DNA of 19,905 nucleotides, from positions 1 to 19,905 of the forward strand of contig DDCR01000135.1 in assembly GCA_002335115.1 (NCBI GenBank). The letters are read 5' to 3'. The stretch comes from Oceanospirillaceae bacterium UBA2001 (GTDB lineage Bacteria; Pseudomonadota; Gammaproteobacteria; Pseudomonadales; Balneatricaceae). The notes beneath the pieces are model-generated. The model was not told the origin of the DNA and did no database searches. It saw nothing but the letters and a program-made list of their open reading frames with translations. This document shows positions 1 to 8,420 of this stretch, piece by piece; position 1 is the first letter of the stretch, and the number at the start of each line of letters is the position of its first letter. The position numbers and the translations under genes were made by a program.

Positions 1-231
1 ATCTGCGGCTTTCTTGTCTGCAGCCTTTTTATCTGCAGCAGAAACAACCTGCTTTTGCTGTGCCAATAATGAGTCCAAATCAATCAAAGTTGCTTCAACA
101 CGCTGCTTTATTTGTACGGGCGGAGTGCGTTTACTCTGACTCTGCCATTCTGACATAAAGATAAATGCTACAACAATGTGTACCATCAATGCCATTAAAC
201 TGGGTAAAATATAAGAATGATCTAGTTTCAC
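1..231 (-). CDS. tolA: TolA, N-terminal part (runs off the left edge)
   Basis: TolA is the periplasm-spanning subunit of the Tol-Pal envelope system; its N-terminal membrane helix binds TolQ/TolR in the inner membrane and a long helical domain reaches toward Pal and TolB. Only the first 77 codons are present. They read from a GTG start (VKLDHSYILPSL), through a hydrophobic helix at about residues 9-26, to a lysine/alanine-rich stretch with repeated KKAAD units at the window edge, which is typical of the TolA domain II coiled region. The GTG at 231-229 overlaps the tolR TGA stop (GTGA), so translation is probably coupled. The product assignment rests on position after tolQ-tolR plus the helix and KAAD repeats. 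The rest of the gene, and probably tolB and pal, lie to the left and cannot be seen. Confidence 0.92.
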   Translation of the reverse strand, partial: MKLDHSYILPSLMALMVHIVVAFIFMSEWQSQSKRTPPVQIKQRVEATLIDLDSLLAQQKQVVSAADKKAADKKAAD

Positions 232-662
232 GGACTTTCCGAAACAAGCCCAACACTTTGGGCACCAGCCTGTTGTAATACGGTCATAATGCGCACGACA
301 AGTCCATATTCTATCGCTTTATCACCTCGCAGTAGAACTTGGGTATCTGGCGCACGTTGCAATATTTTCCCAACTTGCACACCAATCCGTTCTAACGTCA
401 CCGGTTGCTTGTTATTTTCACCAAGCTCTAGATAGAAGTCACCCGTTTTGGTGACTGAAATAATTAGAGGTTGGTTAAGTTCGTCAGAAGCTACTGGATC
501 AGACTTAGCTTGTGGCAAATCTACGTTTACACCTTGGGTCAACATAGGTGCTGTCACCATAAAGATCACTAACAACACCATCATCACGTCGATATAAGGC
601 ACAACATTAATCTCAGCGTTAGGTTTATGGCGCTTAGTTCTAGGTCGTCTTATCGTACTCAT
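228..662 (-). CDS. tolR: TolR, Tol-Pal proton-channel subunit
   Basis: TolR is a small ExbD/TolR-family protein that works with TolQ as the proton-driven motor of Tol-Pal. The 144-residue product matches the family length (about 142 in E. coli). It has a basic cytoplasmic N-terminus, then the hallmark segment INVVPYIDVMMVLLVIFMV at about residues 18-36, where Asp25 is the conserved membrane aspartate thought to carry protons, followed by a periplasmic domain ending QQAGAQSVGLVSESP. The gene begins 8 nt after tolQ ends and its TGA overlaps the tolA GTG, so tolQ-tolR-tolA read as one operon. An AGGT element about 7 nt before the ATG may serve as ribosome binding site. Confidence 0.97.
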   Translation of the reverse strand: MSTIRRPRTKRHKPNAEINVVPYIDVMMVLLVIFMVTAPMLTQGVNVDLPQAKSDPVASDELNQPLIISVTKTGDFYLELGENNKQPVTLERIGVQVGKILQRAPDTQVLLRGDKAIEYGLVVRIMTVLQQAGAQSVGLVSESP

Positions 663-670
663 GGGGCAAC

Positions 671-1354
671 CTATAGCTCAGATGCGTGGGCTTTGCGGTG
701 TAATATACTGGAAAACTCTTCTGCAAAGGTCTCATAGCTAGATAATATAGAATCAACTGTATGGGAGAAGCGATTATAAGCAATCACTGCAGGTATGGCC
801 GCAAACAGTCCCATCGCCGTAGCGATCAAGGCTTCTGAGATGCCAGGTGCTACCGTAGCCAAAGTAGCTTGATGCGCGTTGGCTAGCCCTCTAAACGAGT
901 TCATAATACCCCACACTGTTCCAAACAACCCCACATAGGGGCTGACAGAGCCAACACTTGCCAAAAATGATAAGTGGGCTTCTAGTTTCTCTTCTTCTTT
1001 AGAAATGGCCACACGCATAGCCCGCTGAACACCCTCCATTACTGCATCACCGTCAGCATCAGTTTGCTGCCTCAACCGAGTAAATTCTTTTATGCCAGCC
1101 CGGAATATATTTTCTGCACCATTATCCGGGTTAGGTTCTGCACTGACCTGTCGAAACAATTGACTTAGATCGATACCCGACCAAAATTGCTCTTCAAAGG
1201 CCTTCATATTGACGCGGGCAAATTTTAATGCTCGACGGCGTTGAAAAATCATGACCCAAGACATCACTGAGGCGATCAACAACAGCAACATGACCATTTG
1301 TACCAAAAAACTGGCGTTCAAGATCAAACTCAGTACCGACATTTTATTGTCCAC
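671..1354 (-). CDS. tolQ: TolQ, Tol-Pal proton-channel subunit (GTG start)
   Basis: TolQ is the multi-pass MotA/TolQ/ExbB-family subunit that forms the stator channel with TolR. Three hydrophobic segments are visible: residues about 15-36 near the N-terminus, then a pair containing SVGSVSPYVGLFGTVWGI and EALIATAMGLFAAIPAVIAYNRF, the conserved TolQ/ExbB core. I chose the GTG at 1354-1352 (MDNKMSVLSLIL, 227 residues) because a strong GGAGAGG lies 8 nt upstream and the length then fits the family (230 in E. coli). The upstream in-frame ATG at 1381 has no recognisable ribosome binding site and would place that GGAGAGG inside the gene. A downstream ATG at 1342 is also possible. The usual upstream neighbour ybgC is absent; ruvB lies about 210 nt upstream. 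Confidence 0.95.
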   Translation of the reverse strand: MDNKMSVLSLILNASFLVQMVMLLLLIASVMSWVMIFQRRRALKFARVNMKAFEEQFWSGIDLSQLFRQVSAEPNPDNGAENIFRAGIKEFTRLRQQTDADGDAVMEGVQRAMRVAISKEEEKLEAHLSFLASVGSVSPYVGLFGTVWGIMNSFRGLANAHQATLATVAPGISEALIATAMGLFAAIPAVIAYNRFSHTVDSILSSYETFAEEFSSILHRKAHASEL

Positions 1355-1362
1355 AGACCATT

Positions 1363-1369
1363 CCTCTCC
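1363..1369 (-). promoter_or_regulatory. Ribosome binding site that decides the tolQ start
   Basis: GGAGAGG on the minus strand, 8 nt before the GTG at 1354. It is the only strong Shine-Dalgarno match in front of tolQ. It is about 21 nt from the ATG at 1342, too far for normal initiation, which is why GTG is preferred. Confidence 0.65.
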
Positions 1370-1485
1370 AAGACTTTGCATTTTTCAATGCCAAGCCAAT
1401 ACTAAAAATTCTAAAAAAACAATAACGTAAGACTAGATAACTAAATTACCACATCATTCAACAATAACCTGTGAACAATAATACC

Positions 1486-1491
1486 ATTATA
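1486..1491 (-). promoter_or_regulatory. Candidate -10 element upstream of tolQRA
   Basis: A perfect TATAAT on the minus strand in the 1382-1565 gap between ruvB and tolQ. No convincing -35 hexamer sits 16-18 nt upstream, so the call is tentative. If used, it would give a leader of roughly 125 nt before the tolQ GTG. No clear intrinsic terminator for ruvB was seen in the gap, so read-through from ruvCAB is also possible. Confidence 0.3.
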
Positions 1492-1565
1492 AACCCTAAG
1501 TTAACGCAATAACCCTTGCTTTGAACTGCACGGTTAAAAAAAGTTCCTCGCACTAGCCCTACGCC

Positions 1566-2594
1566 TTAAATTTTAGCATCACCTTTTGGAGCAATAACGC
1601 CAAAATGGTCATAAGCTCGGTCAGTTACAATTCTGCCCCGCGGTGTGCGCATGATGAATCCCTGCTGAATGAGATAGGGTTCTAGGACATCTTCTATGGT
1701 TTCTCTTTGCTCACTAATGGCCGCTGCTAAATTATCAATGCCGACTGGCCCACCTGAAAATCTCTCAATAATTGCCAACATCAGGCACCTATCCATGCCA
1801 TCAAATCCTAGATGATCTACGTTAAGCATGTTGAGCGCCTGATCTGCGACATGAGCATTAATCACACCATCAAACTTAACTTCAGCATAGTCTCTAGTTC
1901 GACGCAAAAGTCGATTGGCAATACGCGGTGTACCTCTTGATCTGCGGGCCACTTCTGCTGCACCTTCAGGTTGCAAGGAGACTTCAGACAAATGAGCAGA
2001 ACGAGTGACAATAGTGGTTAAATCTTTCACCGAGTAATACTCTAAACGCTGAGTAATACCAAAACGATCTCGTAATGGAGAAGTCAAAGACCCAGCACGC
2101 GTGGTTGCACCCACCAGTGTAAATGGTGGCAAATCGAGTTTAATCGACCTAGCAGCTGGACCTTCACCAATCATAATATCAAGTTGATAGTCTTCCATTG
2201 CTGGATATAAGATTTCTTCTATCACTGGGCTTAAACGATGGATTTCGTCGATGAATAACACATCACCCGCTTCCAAGTTGGTTAACATGGCAGCTAAATC
2301 ACCAGCTTTTTCGAGCACTGGACCAGACGTGGTTTTTAAATCACCGCCCATTTCATTGGCAATAATGTGAGCAAGAGTAGTTTTACCAAGTCCAGGTGGA
2401 CCATAGATTAACGTGTGATCTAAGGCTTCAGCCCGGCCCTTGGCTGCCGCAATGTAGATCTGCATTTGTTCTTGAACTACGGGTTGACCAATATAGTCTT
2501 GCAATAGTTTGGGCCTAAGCGCCCGTTCCAAATGGTCTTCACCTAGTTGGCTTATTGCTTCTAACGGTGATCCAAAACGATCCGCTTCTATCAT
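1566..2594 (-). CDS. ruvB: RuvB, Holliday-junction branch-migration ATPase
   Basis: RuvB is the AAA+ hexameric motor that, loaded by RuvA, drives branch migration of Holliday junctions during recombinational repair. The 342-residue product has the family length. Visible motifs are Walker A GPPGLGKT (65-72), Walker [10 protein letters not shown] with Asp116-Glu117, sensor 1 GATTRAG (162-168) and the arginine-finger region LRDRFG (174-179); the C-terminal winged-helix region includes RTPRGR near the end. It is the last gene of ruvC-ruvA-ruvB, 84 nt after ruvA, and is expected to share the SOS control seen upstream of ruvC. Confidence 0.98.
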   Translation of the reverse strand: MIEADRFGSPLEAISQLGEDHLERALRPKLLQDYIGQPVVQEQMQIYIAAAKGRAEALDHTLIYGPPGLGKTTLAHIIANEMGGDLKTTSGPVLEKAGDLAAMLTNLEAGDVLFIDEIHRLSPVIEEILYPAMEDYQLDIMIGEGPAARSIKLDLPPFTLVGATTRAGSLTSPLRDRFGITQRLEYYSVKDLTTIVTRSAHLSEVSLQPEGAAEVARRSRGTPRIANRLLRRTRDYAEVKFDGVINAHVADQALNMLNVDHLGFDGMDRCLMLAIIERFSGGPVGIDNLAAAISEQRETIEDVLEPYLIQQGFIMRTPRGRIVTDRAYDHFGVIAPKGDAKI

Positions 2595-2678
2595 GCTCTA
2601 CCTATTACTATTGATAATCCAGCTAAACTGCCCAAACCTCAGTCTAATCAAAACCTATAAAAACCCATATCCATAGGC

Positions 2679-3290
2679 CTATATCATGCCTTTTAATGAT
2701 AAGCGGATGAGGTCTTCACAACTTCCATCTGGCGCAGATTTTACCGCTGCCAAAACTGCTTTAGAGGCTTGCACCGGCTTATAACCCAGACCCACTAATG
2801 CACTTTCTGCTTCTGACTGGGCACTGACTGCAAAGAGTGAGGCTTTGGCAGTTCCCGTTTGGACACCAGCGGAGCCTACAGTTTGCCACGCTGAAAGTTT
2901 ATCACCTAACTCCAACACAAGCCGCTCTGCAGTTTTTTTGCCGACTCCTGGAATTTTCACCAACGTGGCTGCATCTTGATTTTGTACACATTGGCAAAAC
3001 CCTTGAGCATCCATGCCCGATAATATTGCTAATCCCAACTTTGGCCCAACCCCATTTACTTTGATCAATATACGAAATAAGCTTCTTTCATCTAGCTCGG
3101 AGAATCCAAATAGTAATTGCGCGTCCTCTCTCACCACAAAATGAGTATGCAGCATGACTGAGTCACCTTCAGCGGGTAATTGACAGAAACTATTGAAAGA
3201 AATTTCAATCTCATATGCCACTCCCTGCACATCAATAACCACTTGAGCAGGCTGTTTACTTAACAACACTCCACTAATACGCGCAATCAT
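2679..3290 (-). CDS. ruvA: RuvA, Holliday-junction binding protein
   Basis: RuvA forms tetramers that hold the Holliday junction open and load RuvB. The 203-residue product starts MIARISGVLLSKQPAQVVIDV, the usual OB-fold domain I (about 1-62). Two helix-hairpin-helix segments follow, KVNGVGPKLGLAILSG and KIPGVGKKTAERLVLEL, which bind DNA backbone. A linker then leads to the C-terminal RuvB-binding domain (AESALVGLGYKPVQASKAV). It lies 27 nt after ruvC. The upstream sequence contains a purine-rich AGGGCGGA about 4 nt before the ATG. Nothing looks truncated. Confidence 0.98.
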   Translation of the reverse strand: MIARISGVLLSKQPAQVVIDVQGVAYEIEISFNSFCQLPAEGDSVMLHTHFVVREDAQLLFGFSELDERSLFRILIKVNGVGPKLGLAILSGMDAQGFCQCVQNQDAATLVKIPGVGKKTAERLVLELGDKLSAWQTVGSAGVQTGTAKASLFAVSAQSEAESALVGLGYKPVQASKAVLAAVKSAPDGSCEDLIRLSLKGMI

Positions 3291-3317
3291 CTTATCCGCC
3301 CTTTATAAACATTATAT

Positions 3318-3881
3318 TTATCGAACACGTCCACGACGGCTTCCCTTAAGCTTTTGAAGTAAAATTTGTTTTTCGACACTTTTAGGACTACGACTAGTGG
3401 CTAATCTAACTAGACTAGCATGAGTATTCGCATGGCAAATAGCAATGGCTAAGGCATCGGCAGCATCTTCTTGGGGCAAACTAGGTAGCTTCAGCAAGCG
3501 CGCTACCATTTCTTGCACTTGATTTTTTGCTGCCGCACCATTGCCTACCACAGCTTGCTTTACCTGACGTGCTGAGTATTCTGCAACAGGCAAGCCATGG
3601 TTTACTGCTGCAACGATAGCCACACCCCTAGCTTGACCCAATTTAAGAGCAGAATCAGCGTTGCGGGCCATAAACACTTGCTCAATAGCAAATTCTTGAG
3701 GTACATAAGTTTCTATGATCTCATCAACCCCACGATAAATCTGGCCTAAACGTCCGGCCAGTTCGTCACCCGATATCTTTATATGACCACTGGCCACATA
3801 AATGCGTGAAGTTCCCACCGCATTGATAATACCGTAGCCAGTTTTGCGAGAGCCTGGATCTATTCCTAGTATGAGCGCCAT
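3318..3881 (-). CDS. ruvC: RuvC, Holliday-junction resolvase
   Basis: RuvC is the dimeric endonuclease that cuts Holliday junctions symmetrically. The start is placed at ATG 3881 ([18 protein letters not shown], 187 residues) because this matches the family N-terminus. A longer frame back to 3926 adds 15 residues with no family counterpart and would begin 2 nt from the LexA box, upstream of the plausible transcription start. The four RNase H-fold catalytic acids are present: Asp8, Glu67 (FAIEQVF), Asp139 and Asp142 (EDAADALA). It is the first gene of ruvCAB and is preceded by its own regulatory region and by the aspS terminator. The usual yebC gene between aspS and ruvC is missing. Confidence 0.97.
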   Translation of the reverse strand: MALILGIDPGSRKTGYGIINAVGTSRIYVASGHIKISGDELAGRLGQIYRGVDEIIETYVPQEFAIEQVFMARNADSALKLGQARGVAIVAAVNHGLPVAEYSARQVKQAVVGNGAAAKNQVQEMVARLLKLPSLPQEDAADALAIAICHANTHASLVRLATSRSPKSVEKQILLQKLKGSRRGRVR

Positions 3882-3927
3882 AAATAGCATCCGCTGAAGA
3901 ATTGATTGATGTACGAATACTAGCAAA

Positions 3928-3947
3928 TACTGTACAAAATCACAGTA
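3928..3947 (-). promoter_or_regulatory. LexA (SOS) box controlling ruvCAB
   Basis: On the minus strand the 20-mer TACTGTGATTTTGTACAGTA fits the gammaproteobacterial LexA operator CTGT-N8-ACAG exactly, with the flanking TA...TA bases extending the symmetry. It ends 46 nt before the ruvC start. A possible promoter overlaps it (-35 CTGTGA within the box, -10 TAGTAT at 3922-3917, 17-nt spacing), which would let LexA block RNA polymerase. LexA control of ruvAB is established in E. coli. Confidence 0.88.
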
Positions 3948-3970
3948 GTTTTTTACCCTAAAAACAACAA

Positions 3971-4004
3971 ATAAAAAAGGCCCAACAATTTAATGGCGAG
4001 CCTT
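3971..4004 (-). terminator. Intrinsic terminator after aspS
   Basis: On the minus strand AAGGCTC and GGGCCTT form a 7-bp stem (one T-G pair) around a 14-nt loop, followed at once by a run of T (TTTTATTTG). It lies 39 nt after the aspS stop and before the LexA box, separating aspS transcription from ruvCAB. Confidence 0.7.
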
Positions 4005-4042
4005 GTTTGCGATTTTAAGCGCTGCAGTTAAAAAACCTTAAG

Positions 4043-5815
4043 TTATTCAGAGACTACTTTTTCCCGTAACTTAATATTAAGTTCACGCAGTTGCTTATTG
4101 GCCACTAAGCCGGGTGCTTGGGTCATTACGCAAGCCGCACTTTGGGTCTTAGGAAATGCGATCACTTCACGGATAGAACTGGAACCAGTCATCAACATGA
4201 CGAGCCGATCTAAACCAAACGCCAAGCCACCATGGGGAGGGCAGCCATATTTCAATGCATCCAACAAGAACCCAAACTTTTCTTGTTGTTCTTCTGCACC
4301 AATATTTAACAATTCAAAGACCTTAGTTTGCATATCTTGTTGGTGAATTCGTATCGAACCCCCACCCAATTCAGTACCATTCAATACCATGTCATAGGCG
4401 CGAGACAAGCCCGTTAGTGGAGACGCCTCGAGTTCTTCTGGAGTGCAAGAAGGTGCAGTAAACGGATGATGGATAGCCGTAATACCACCATCTGAAGTCG
4501 TTTCAAACATAGGAAAATCTACCACCCACAAAGGTGCCCAATCACAGGTCATTAATTCTAAGTCTTCACCCAACTTGCAGCGCAAGGCTCCCAAAGCTTC
4601 ATTAACCACTTTTTCACTGTCTGCACCAAAGAAGATCAGGTCACCGTCTTTTGCTTCTAAGCGCTCAAGAATAGCGGCTCGCACTGGCAGAGGAAGAAAC
4701 TTCACAATGGGTGATTGTAAACCTTCTTCCAAATCACTGACGTTGTTAACTTTGATATAGGCCAAACCCCGTGCCCCATAAATACCAACAAATTTAGTAT
4801 AAGTATCAATTTGTTTGCGGGTTAAACTAGCGCCATCTGGTACTTTAAGGCCAGCGACCCGGCCGTTAACATCATTAGCTGGCCCTGCAAAAACCTTAAA
4901 ATCCACATCTCTCATCAAATCACTCACGCTCACCAATGTTAGTGGAATACGCAAGTCTGGTTTATCACTGCCATAGGTTTCCATAGCTTCGCTATAAGAC
5001 ATGCTTGGAAATGGGCCTAAATCCACGTTGATCTGACTTTTGAATAACTCGACGACCATTTTTTCAGTAATAGCCATAATCTGAGTTTCATCCATAAAGG
5101 ATGTCTCGATATCAATTTGAGTAAATTCGGGTTGCCGATCTGCCCGCAGATCTTCGTCTCTGAAACATTTGGCAATCTGGTAATAACGATCCATGCCAGA
5201 AACCATTAGTAGCTGCTTAAACAACTGTGGTGATTGCGGCAACGCAAAAAAGTGGCCTTCGTGAGTACGACTCGGCACCAAATAATCTCGCGCTCCCTCT
5301 GGTGTGGCGCGGGTCAGAATAGGTGTCTCAATATCTAAAAATCCATTTTGATCCAAAAAATTTCGGATAAATGTACTGACCTTAGAACGCAACTTTAATT
5401 TTGCAGCCATTTCTGGACGGCGCAAGTCTACATAACGATACTTAAGGCGCACGTCTTCACCCACAGACTGATGCTCATCCAATTGGAATGGTGGTGTTTC
5501 AGATTTATTTAAAATCTCAAGCTCTTGACCTAAAACTTCCACTGCGCCCGTTGGCATTTCTGGGTTGTCCGTGCCGACAGGTCGAGCACGAACTAAACCT
5601 TTCACCTTAACGACAAACTCATTGCGGCAAGCATCGGCTAAAGCAAAACTATCCTCTCGGTCAGGGTCAAACACAACCTGGACGATACCTTCACGGTCTC
5701 GTAGGTCTAAGAAAATAACGCCACCGTGGTCACGACGCCGATGAACCCATCCGCACAGGGTAATTTGTTGGTCAACATCGCTAGCTCTTAGTTGGCCGCA
5801 ATAATGGCTTCGCAT
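4043..5815 (-). CDS. aspS: Aspartyl-tRNA synthetase, probably non-discriminating
   Basis: AspRS activates aspartate and charges tRNA. The 590-residue product is the bacterial class II type: N-terminal OB-fold for the anticodon ([12 protein letters not shown], about 21-32), class II core with motif 2 ([17 protein letters not shown]), an inserted GAD domain in the middle, and motif 3 ([12 protein letters not shown]) near the C-terminus. Catalytic-site strings such as GSDKPD and [10 protein letters not shown] are intact. By eye against E. coli AspRS (Leu30 and a Lys near 81-82), this protein has His30 and Gly81, the combination I recall for the non-discriminating Pseudomonas aeruginosa enzyme, which also charges tRNA-Asn. 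It starts 41 nt after the zinc-ribbon gene, with which it is probably co-transcribed, and is followed by an intrinsic terminator. Confidence 0.98.
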   Translation of the reverse strand: MRSHYCGQLRASDVDQQITLCGWVHRRRDHGGVIFLDLRDREGIVQVVFDPDREDSFALADACRNEFVVKVKGLVRARPVGTDNPEMPTGAVEVLGQELEILNKSETPPFQLDEHQSVGEDVRLKYRYVDLRRPEMAAKLKLRSKVSTFIRNFLDQNGFLDIETPILTRATPEGARDYLVPSRTHEGHFFALPQSPQLFKQLLMVSGMDRYYQIAKCFRDEDLRADRQPEFTQIDIETSFMDETQIMAITEKMVVELFKSQINVDLGPFPSMSYSEAMETYGSDKPDLRIPLTLVSVSDLMRDVDFKVFAGPANDVNGRVAGLKVPDGASLTRKQIDTYTKFVGIYGARGLAYIKVNNVSDLEEGLQSPIVKFLPLPVRAAILERLEAKDGDLIFFGADSEKVVNEALGALRCKLGEDLELMTCDWAPLWVVDFPMFETTSDGGITAIHHPFTAPSCTPEELEASPLTGLSRAYDMVLNGTELGGGSIRIHQQDMQTKVFELLNIGAEEQQEKFGFLLDALKYGCPPHGGLAFGLDRLVMLMTGSSSIREVIAFPKTQSAACVMTQAPGLVANKQLRELNIKLREKVVSE

Positions 5816-5856
5816 AATTGTATTTCCTAAAAATTAAATCGTTTTAATGGTCATAT

Positions 5857-6132
5857 TTAATCACTGGCAGCGTTCACACCTTTTACGCTGCTAGCCGCAT
5901 TATTTTCAGTACTCGTTTTTTTTGTATCACCCGCTAAATTCTTCTTAGCGCCGGTTTTAAAGTCTGTTTCATACCAGCCTTGGCCTTTGAGTCTAAAACC
6001 TGCCGCTGATAATTGCTTACGATAATGATTTTTGCCACATTCGGGGCAATCTGTTAACGGCGCGTCGCTTAATTTTTGCAATACGTCTTTGCCAAAACCA
6101 CAATCTTGGCATAGGTACTCATAGATAGGCAT
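5857..6132 (-). CDS. FmdB-family zinc-ribbon protein
   Basis: A 91-residue protein with the canonical FmdB start MPIYEYLCQDCG and two CxxC knuckles, Cys8/Cys11 and Cys29/Cys32, forming a zinc ribbon in the first 35 residues. A conserved-looking FRLKGQGWYETDFK stretch follows, then a low-complexity polar tail. The family name comes from a methylotroph amide-utilisation regulator, but the function of the widespread short bacterial members is not established; do not read it as a formamidase regulator. It commonly sits immediately upstream of aspS in Gammaproteobacteria, as here (41-nt gap). It is divergent from proS. Confidence 0.9.
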   Translation of the reverse strand: MPIYEYLCQDCGFGKDVLQKLSDAPLTDCPECGKNHYRKQLSAAGFRLKGQGWYETDFKTGAKKNLAGDTKKTSTENNAASSVKGVNAASD

Positions 6133-6165
6133 GGTGTATTCCAGCAGAACATCTCAAAGCCCGAA

Positions 6166-6171
6166 ATTATA
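6166..6171 (-). promoter_or_regulatory. Candidate -10 element for the fmdB-like/aspS operon
   Basis: A perfect TATAAT on the minus strand (context GGGTTATAATTTCG), which would start transcription about 27 nt before the ATG at 6132. No good -35 match is seen at the normal spacing. Confidence 0.45.
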
Positions 6172-6290
6172 ACCCATTCCAAGTCCCCAACGGCAGTAGA
6201 AAATGCACCTTTATCCTACATACATCCAACTATTACCCATTTATTGTTAATTTAACCACCAAAGGCATTTATCCCACGGCCATGGCAACA

Positions 6291-6296
6291 TACAAT
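6291..6296 (+). promoter_or_regulatory. Candidate -10 element for the proS operon
   Basis: TACAAT (5 of 6 consensus positions) about 40 nt before the proS ATG in the divergent fmdB-proS region. The -35 position holds only TTTATC, a weak match, so this is a suggestion only. Confidence 0.25.
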
Positions 6297-6336
6297 AGTG
6301 GTTCACTATTTTAGTTATTATTGGATTTATTCACCC

Positions 6337-8073
6337 ATGCGCGCCAGTCAGTTTTTAATTGCCACCCAAAAAGAAACCCCTGCAGACGCAGAAGTTATCA
6401 GCCATCAACTGATGCTTCGTGCTGGCTTAATCCGCCGTTTGGCTTCAGGTTTATACACTTGGTTACCCATGGGCCTGCGCAGCATTAGAAAGGTTGAGCG
6501 CATTGTTAGAGAGGAACTAGACGCCGCAGGTGCGCAAGAATTATTAATGCCCGCTGTGCAACCTGCTGAATTATGGCAAGAGTCTGGTCGTTGGCAACAG
6601 TATGGTCCAGAACTTTTGCGCTTAAAAGATCGTCATCAGCGTGATTTTTGTGTTGGCCCCACCCATGAAGAGGTGATCACTGACATGATGCGCAAGGAGG
6701 TTCGCAGTTATAAAAGCTTGCCCATGAACTTTTACCAGATTCAAACTAAGTTTCGGGATGAGGTGCGACCTCGTTTTGGTGTCATGCGCTCCCGTGAATT
6801 CATTATGAAAGACGCATACTCTTTTCACTTAGATCAACAATCCTTGCAACAAACCTACGATACGATGCACCTGGCCTACAGCCATATATTTACTCGTTTA
6901 GGGTTGAACTTTCGTGCAGTGCGAGCAGATTCTGGCAGCATTGGTGGCGACGCGTCACAAGAATTTCATGTGTTAGCCCAGTCAGGTGAAGATGATATTG
7001 CCTTTAGTAATGATCCGAGCAGTCATTTTGCAGCCAACATAGAAACAGCTGAAGCCATGCTCCCTAAGGCGCCTCGAGCGGCCCCAAGCAAGGCCATGAA
7101 AATGGTCCATACTCCTGATCAAAAAACGATACAAAGTGTCTGTGAATTTTTGGGCCTAGCAGCCACCCAAAGCTTAAAAACCTTAGTGGTTCTTGGCCAT
7201 GAAGATGATAATGGTCAACAGCCATTAGTGGCACTAGTCCTGCGTGGTGACCACACCATGAATGAAATTAAAGTGGAGAAGCACCCTCTTATTGCTAGCC
7301 CACTGACCATGGCACCTGAACAACGTATTGTTGATGAACTAAACACAACACCCGGTTCAATTGGACCGGTGGGTTTATCCATCTCAATTATTGCTGACCG
7401 CTGCGCCACTGTGATGAGCGATTTCACAGCGGGCGCAAATCTGCCTGGTTACCACCATACAAACCTCAACTGGGAGCGCGACTGTGACTACACCCAAGTT
7501 GCAGACATTAGGAATGTCGTAGAAGGCGATCCGAGCCCTTGTGGACATGGCAATATCGAGATCAAACGGGGTATTGAAGTAGGCCATATTTTCCAATTAG
7601 GTGATAAATACTCACAAGCGATGAATGCCACGGTGTTGAATGAAAATGGTAAACCTCAGTTCATGCAAATGGGGTGTTATGGTATTGGTATTACCCGCAT
7701 CATTGCAGCCGCTATTGAACAGAACTTTGATGAAAATGGTATCATGTGGCCCCTTGCTCTTGCCCCTTTCGAGGTTGCACTTATTCCCCTTAACTATGAA
7801 AAATCTGCAGTGGTGCGTGAGACTACAGATGCCCTCTATAGGGATTTTAAGGACGCTGGTATCGATGTTATTATGGACGATCGTGCGATGCGACCAGGGG
7901 TCAAATTTGCCGACGCTGAGCTAATAGGCATACCTCATCGTATTGTCATTGGAGACCGCGGTATCGATAGTGGCACATTAGAATATCGCGACCGAAGAGC
8001 TGTAGCTAACGAAGACCTGCCGTTAACGGAGGCCTTAGACTTTGTTAAGGCTAAACTAGGGCATCGACAATGA
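6337..8073 (+). CDS. proS: Prolyl-tRNA synthetase (bacterial type, with editing domain)
   Basis: ProRS charges tRNA-Pro. The start is set at ATG 6337 ([19 protein letters not shown], 578 residues), which matches the E. coli N-terminus. An in-frame GTG at 6298 would add 13 residues without family support. The bacterial architecture is complete: class II motif 1 region ([20 protein letters not shown]), motif 2 ([19 protein letters not shown]), the INS editing domain inserted at roughly residues 225-390, the segment around [15 protein letters not shown], motif 3 ([17 protein letters not shown]), and the C-terminal anticodon-binding domain ending in VKAKLGHRQ. The ribosome binding site is weak (GGAT, about 10 nt upstream). 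The stop overlaps the ATG of the arsC-like gene (ATGA), so the two are probably translationally coupled. Confidence 0.98.
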   Translation: MRASQFLIATQKETPADAEVISHQLMLRAGLIRRLASGLYTWLPMGLRSIRKVERIVREELDAAGAQELLMPAVQPAELWQESGRWQQYGPELLRLKDRHQRDFCVGPTHEEVITDMMRKEVRSYKSLPMNFYQIQTKFRDEVRPRFGVMRSREFIMKDAYSFHLDQQSLQQTYDTMHLAYSHIFTRLGLNFRAVRADSGSIGGDASQEFHVLAQSGEDDIAFSNDPSSHFAANIETAEAMLPKAPRAAPSKAMKMVHTPDQKTIQSVCEFLGLAATQSLKTLVVLGHEDDNGQQPLVALVLRGDHTMNEIKVEKHPLIASPLTMAPEQRIVDELNTTPGSIGPVGLSISIIADRCATVMSDFTAGANLPGYHHTNLNWERDCDYTQVADIRNVVEGDPSPCGHGNIEIKRGIEVGHIFQLGDKYSQAMNATVLNENGKPQFMQMGCYGIGITRIIAAAIEQNFDENGIMWPLALAPFEVALIPLNYEKSAVVRETTDALYRDFKDAGIDVIMDDRAMRPGVKFADAELIGIPHRIVIGDRGIDSGTLEYRDRRAVANEDLPLTEALDFVKAKLGHRQ

Positions 8074-8420
8074 GCGTTACTTTATATCATAACCCTCGCT
8101 GTTCTAAATCTCGGGCTACCCTAGCTTTATTGGAGACCCAAGGTGTTGTTGCAAAGATCCGCTTATACCTTCAACAAGTGCCCAGTTCCGATGAGTTGAC
8201 TGACTTGTTATCCATGCTCGGTATGGATGACGCTCGACAACTGATGCGCCAGGGAGAAGAAGCCTACAAGTTAGAAAATCTAGCCAACACTCAATTATCT
8301 CAGACCGAATTAATCAGCGCCATGATCAAGCATCCAAAGCTAATTGAAAGGCCCATTGTTGTCCATCAAGGTCAAGCTCGGATTGGTCGACCACCTGAAT
8401 CAGTTTTGGAGATTTTATAA
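8070..8420 (+). CDS. ArsC-family thioredoxin-fold reductase (YfgD-like)
   Basis: A 116-residue protein of the ArsC/Spx thioredoxin-fold family. The active-site loop [10 protein letters not shown] puts the nucleophilic Cys at position 11. The arsenate-binding arginines expected in the family are in IERPIVV and [10 protein letters not shown] near the C-terminus. Similarity to E. coli YfgD is strong by eye throughout. YfgD-type members are annotated as glutaredoxin-dependent arsenate reductases, but many act in unknown pathways; no arsR or arsB is nearby, so arsenic detoxification is only a family-based guess. Its ATG overlaps the proS stop and its TAA overlaps the next ATG (TAATG), so it is the middle gene of a coupled three-gene operon. 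Confidence 0.93.
   Translation: MSVTLYHNPRCSKSRATLALLETQGVVAKIRLYLQQVPSSDELTDLLSMLGMDDARQLMRQGEEAYKLENLANTQLSQTELISAMIKHPKLIERPIVVHQGQARIGRPPESVLEIL

Noticed and set aside
2673..2682. Perfect 10-bp palindrome ATAGGCCTAT at the end of ruvA, possibly a regulatory site.
   Set aside because: It overlaps the ruvA stop codon, has no T run or second copy, and short palindromes of this length are common.
3882..3926. A longer RuvC beginning at 3926.
   Set aside because: The extra 15 residues match nothing in the family and the start would lie next to the LexA box, upstream of a plausible transcription start.
4098..4346. Short plus-strand open frames opposite aspS, ruvA, ligA, pgi and rluB.
   Set aside because: All lie antisense to well-supported conserved genes and show no motif or ribosome binding site.
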